NCBI GenBank assembly: GCA_015491275.1
Contig: WFWF01000091.1
Location: 1 to 7,062, forward strand
Reading direction: 5' to 3'
Length of the DNA: 7,062 bases
From: Aquificales bacterium
GTDB lineage: Bacteria; Aquificota; Aquificia; Aquificales; Aquificaceae
Positions 6,069-7,062 of this stretch are shown here, piece by piece; the stretch's first letter is position 1; each line of letters opens with the position of its first letter. The translations under genes and the position numbers were made by a program. The notes beneath the pieces were generated by a model, which was given only the letters and a program-made list of their open reading frames with translations, did not search any database and was not told the DNA's origin.

Positions 6069-7062
6069 ATGGCTGTAGATCGTAGGCTTTTAGAGAAGTG
6101 GGATAAGGAATACTTTTGGCACCCCTTCACCCAGATGAAGGTCTATCGGGAGGAGGAAAATATTATCTTTGAAAGGGGGGAAGGGGTTTACCTCTATGAC
6201 ATCTACGGAAAGAAATACATAGATGCCATATCTTCTTTGTGGTGCAACGTTCACGGACATAACCACCCCAAGTTAAACAGCGCCTTGGAAGAGCAACTCA
6301 GGAAGGTAGCCCATACGACGACACTCGGGAGTTCCAACGTCCCCGCCATACTCTTAGCTAAAAGGCTTGTTGAGATCTCTCCAAAAGGGCTTACAAAGGT
6401 TTTCTACTCGGAGGACGGGGCTGAGGCGGTGGAGATAGCTCTCAAGATGGCTTACCACTATTGGAGGAACAAGGGGGAGAAAAGGAAGCTCTTTGTTACC
6501 CTCTCGGAGGCTTATCACGGGGATACGATAGGAGCGGTCAGCGTGGGGGGGATAGATCTCTTTCATGGAACCTATAAGGATCTTCTATTTGAAACGGTAA
6601 GGTTGCCTTCCCCGTATCTTTACTGCAAAAAGGAATACGGCGGTCTTAATGAGAGGTGCCTTTCGGAACTCCTTTCAATGCTTGAGGAAGTCCTTGAAGA
6701 AAGAGAGGATACGGTCGGGGTAGTTCTTGAGAGCGGGATACAGGCGGCAGCGGGTATGCTCCCCTATCCGAAGGGTTTTCTCAGGGGTGTGAGTGAGTTA
6801 ACGAAGAAGTATGGAACCCTGCTCATAGTGGATGAAGTGGCAACCGGCTTCGGGAGGACGGGAACCATGTTCTACTGTGAGCAGGAAGGGGTTAGTCCGG
6901 ATTTTATGTGCCTTGGTAAGGGTATAACGGGTGGATATCTGCCCTTGGCGGCAACCCTGACGACGGAGGAGGTCTTTGAGGCCTTCCTTGGGGAGTTTGG
7001 AGAGGCAAAACACTTTTACCACGGGCATACATACACGGGAAACAACTTAGCCTGTGCAGTCG
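6069..7062 (+). CDS. bioA: Adenosylmethionine-8-amino-7-oxononanoate aminotransferase (partial, 3' end missing)
   Basis: The frame is open from the ATG at 6069 to the window end, giving 331 residues of an enzyme usually about 430-460 long. BioA uses S-adenosylmethionine as amino donor to convert KAPA to DAPA in biotin synthesis, in the cytosol, with pyridoxal phosphate. Visible landmarks are WHPFTQM (17-23), SSLWCNVHGHNHP (55-67) at the substrate pocket, SEDGAEAVEIALK (114-126) and EAYHGDT (147-153). They continue with Asp255 in VDEVATGFGRTG contacting the cofactor ring, the Schiff-base Lys284 in LGKGITGGYLP, and HGHTYTGNNLACA (318-330). An in-frame stop at 6057 and the distance to WHPF support this start, although no Shine-Dalgarno sequence is seen. 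It is 30 bases after pseI but functionally unrelated, and clearly richer in G+C. The sequence strongly recalls Aquifex BioA. Confidence 0.95.
   Translation, partial: MAVDRRLLEKWDKEYFWHPFTQMKVYREEENIIFERGEGVYLYDIYGKKYIDAISSLWCNVHGHNHPKLNSALEEQLRKVAHTTTLGSSNVPAILLAKRLVEISPKGLTKVFYSEDGAEAVEIALKMAYHYWRNKGEKRKLFVTLSEAYHGDTIGAVSVGGIDLFHGTYKDLLFETVRLPSPYLYCKKEYGGLNERCLSELLSMLEEVLEEREDTVGVVLESGIQAAAGMLPYPKGFLRGVSELTKKYGTLLIVDEVATGFGRTGTMFYCEQEGVSPDFMCLGKGITGGYLPLAATLTTEEVFEAFLGEFGEAKHFYHGHTYTGNNLACAV

Noticed and set aside
1..7062. tRNA, rRNA, CRISPR array, insertion sequence or long direct repeats
   Set aside because: Nothing of the kind was seen; nearly all bases belong to six consecutive coding regions.

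Overview
The window looks like chromosomal DNA from a thermophilic bacterium of the Aquificales (Aquificaceae-like). The main reason is the truncated bioA at the right end, whose reading frame resembles what I remember of the Aquifex aeolicus BioA sequence. Lysine/glutamate-rich proteins and tightly packed genes fit this. The assignment is from memory; no search was run.

Layout, all on the plus strand. Positions 3-56 are the last 17 codons of an upstream gene. Positions 73-1206 encode a radical SAM enzyme with a CX3CX2C cluster motif and a small extra set of C-terminal cysteines. Positions 1229-2734 encode a complete NAD(P)-dependent aldehyde dehydrogenase of the aminoaldehyde/PuuC-like type. 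Positions 2737-3879 encode an ATP-grasp ligase. Positions 3886-5007 encode an FkbM-type SAM methyltransferase with an extra N-terminal Rossmann-like domain. Positions 5004-6038 encode a pseudaminic (or related nonulosonic) acid synthase, PseI. The five genes are separated by 22, 2, 6 and -4 nucleotides, so they almost certainly form one operon. After 30 nucleotides with a possible promoter comes bioA (6069 to the window end, 3' end missing), a biotin biosynthesis gene unrelated to the operon. No stretch longer than about 70 bases lacks a gene.

Functionally, the operon looks like part of a surface-glycan or flagellin-glycosylation locus built around a nine-carbon acidic sugar. PseI condenses a 2,4-diacetamido hexose with phosphoenolpyruvate. 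The dehydrogenase can make a carboxylic acid from an aldehyde, the ATP-grasp enzyme can join a carboxylate to an amine, and the FkbM enzyme can O-methylate. Together with a radical SAM enzyme of unknown substrate they could make and attach an unusual acyl group to the sugar. This pathway is inference, but the gene set is the most interesting thing here.

Base composition changes along the window. Hand counts of sampled 60-base lines give about 25% G+C at 121-180 and 3421-3480, 40-47% in pseI, and 50-60% in bioA. This fits an AT-rich, possibly acquired glycan cassette inserted beside a housekeeping gene. No tRNA, rRNA, CRISPR array, insertion sequence or long repeat was seen.
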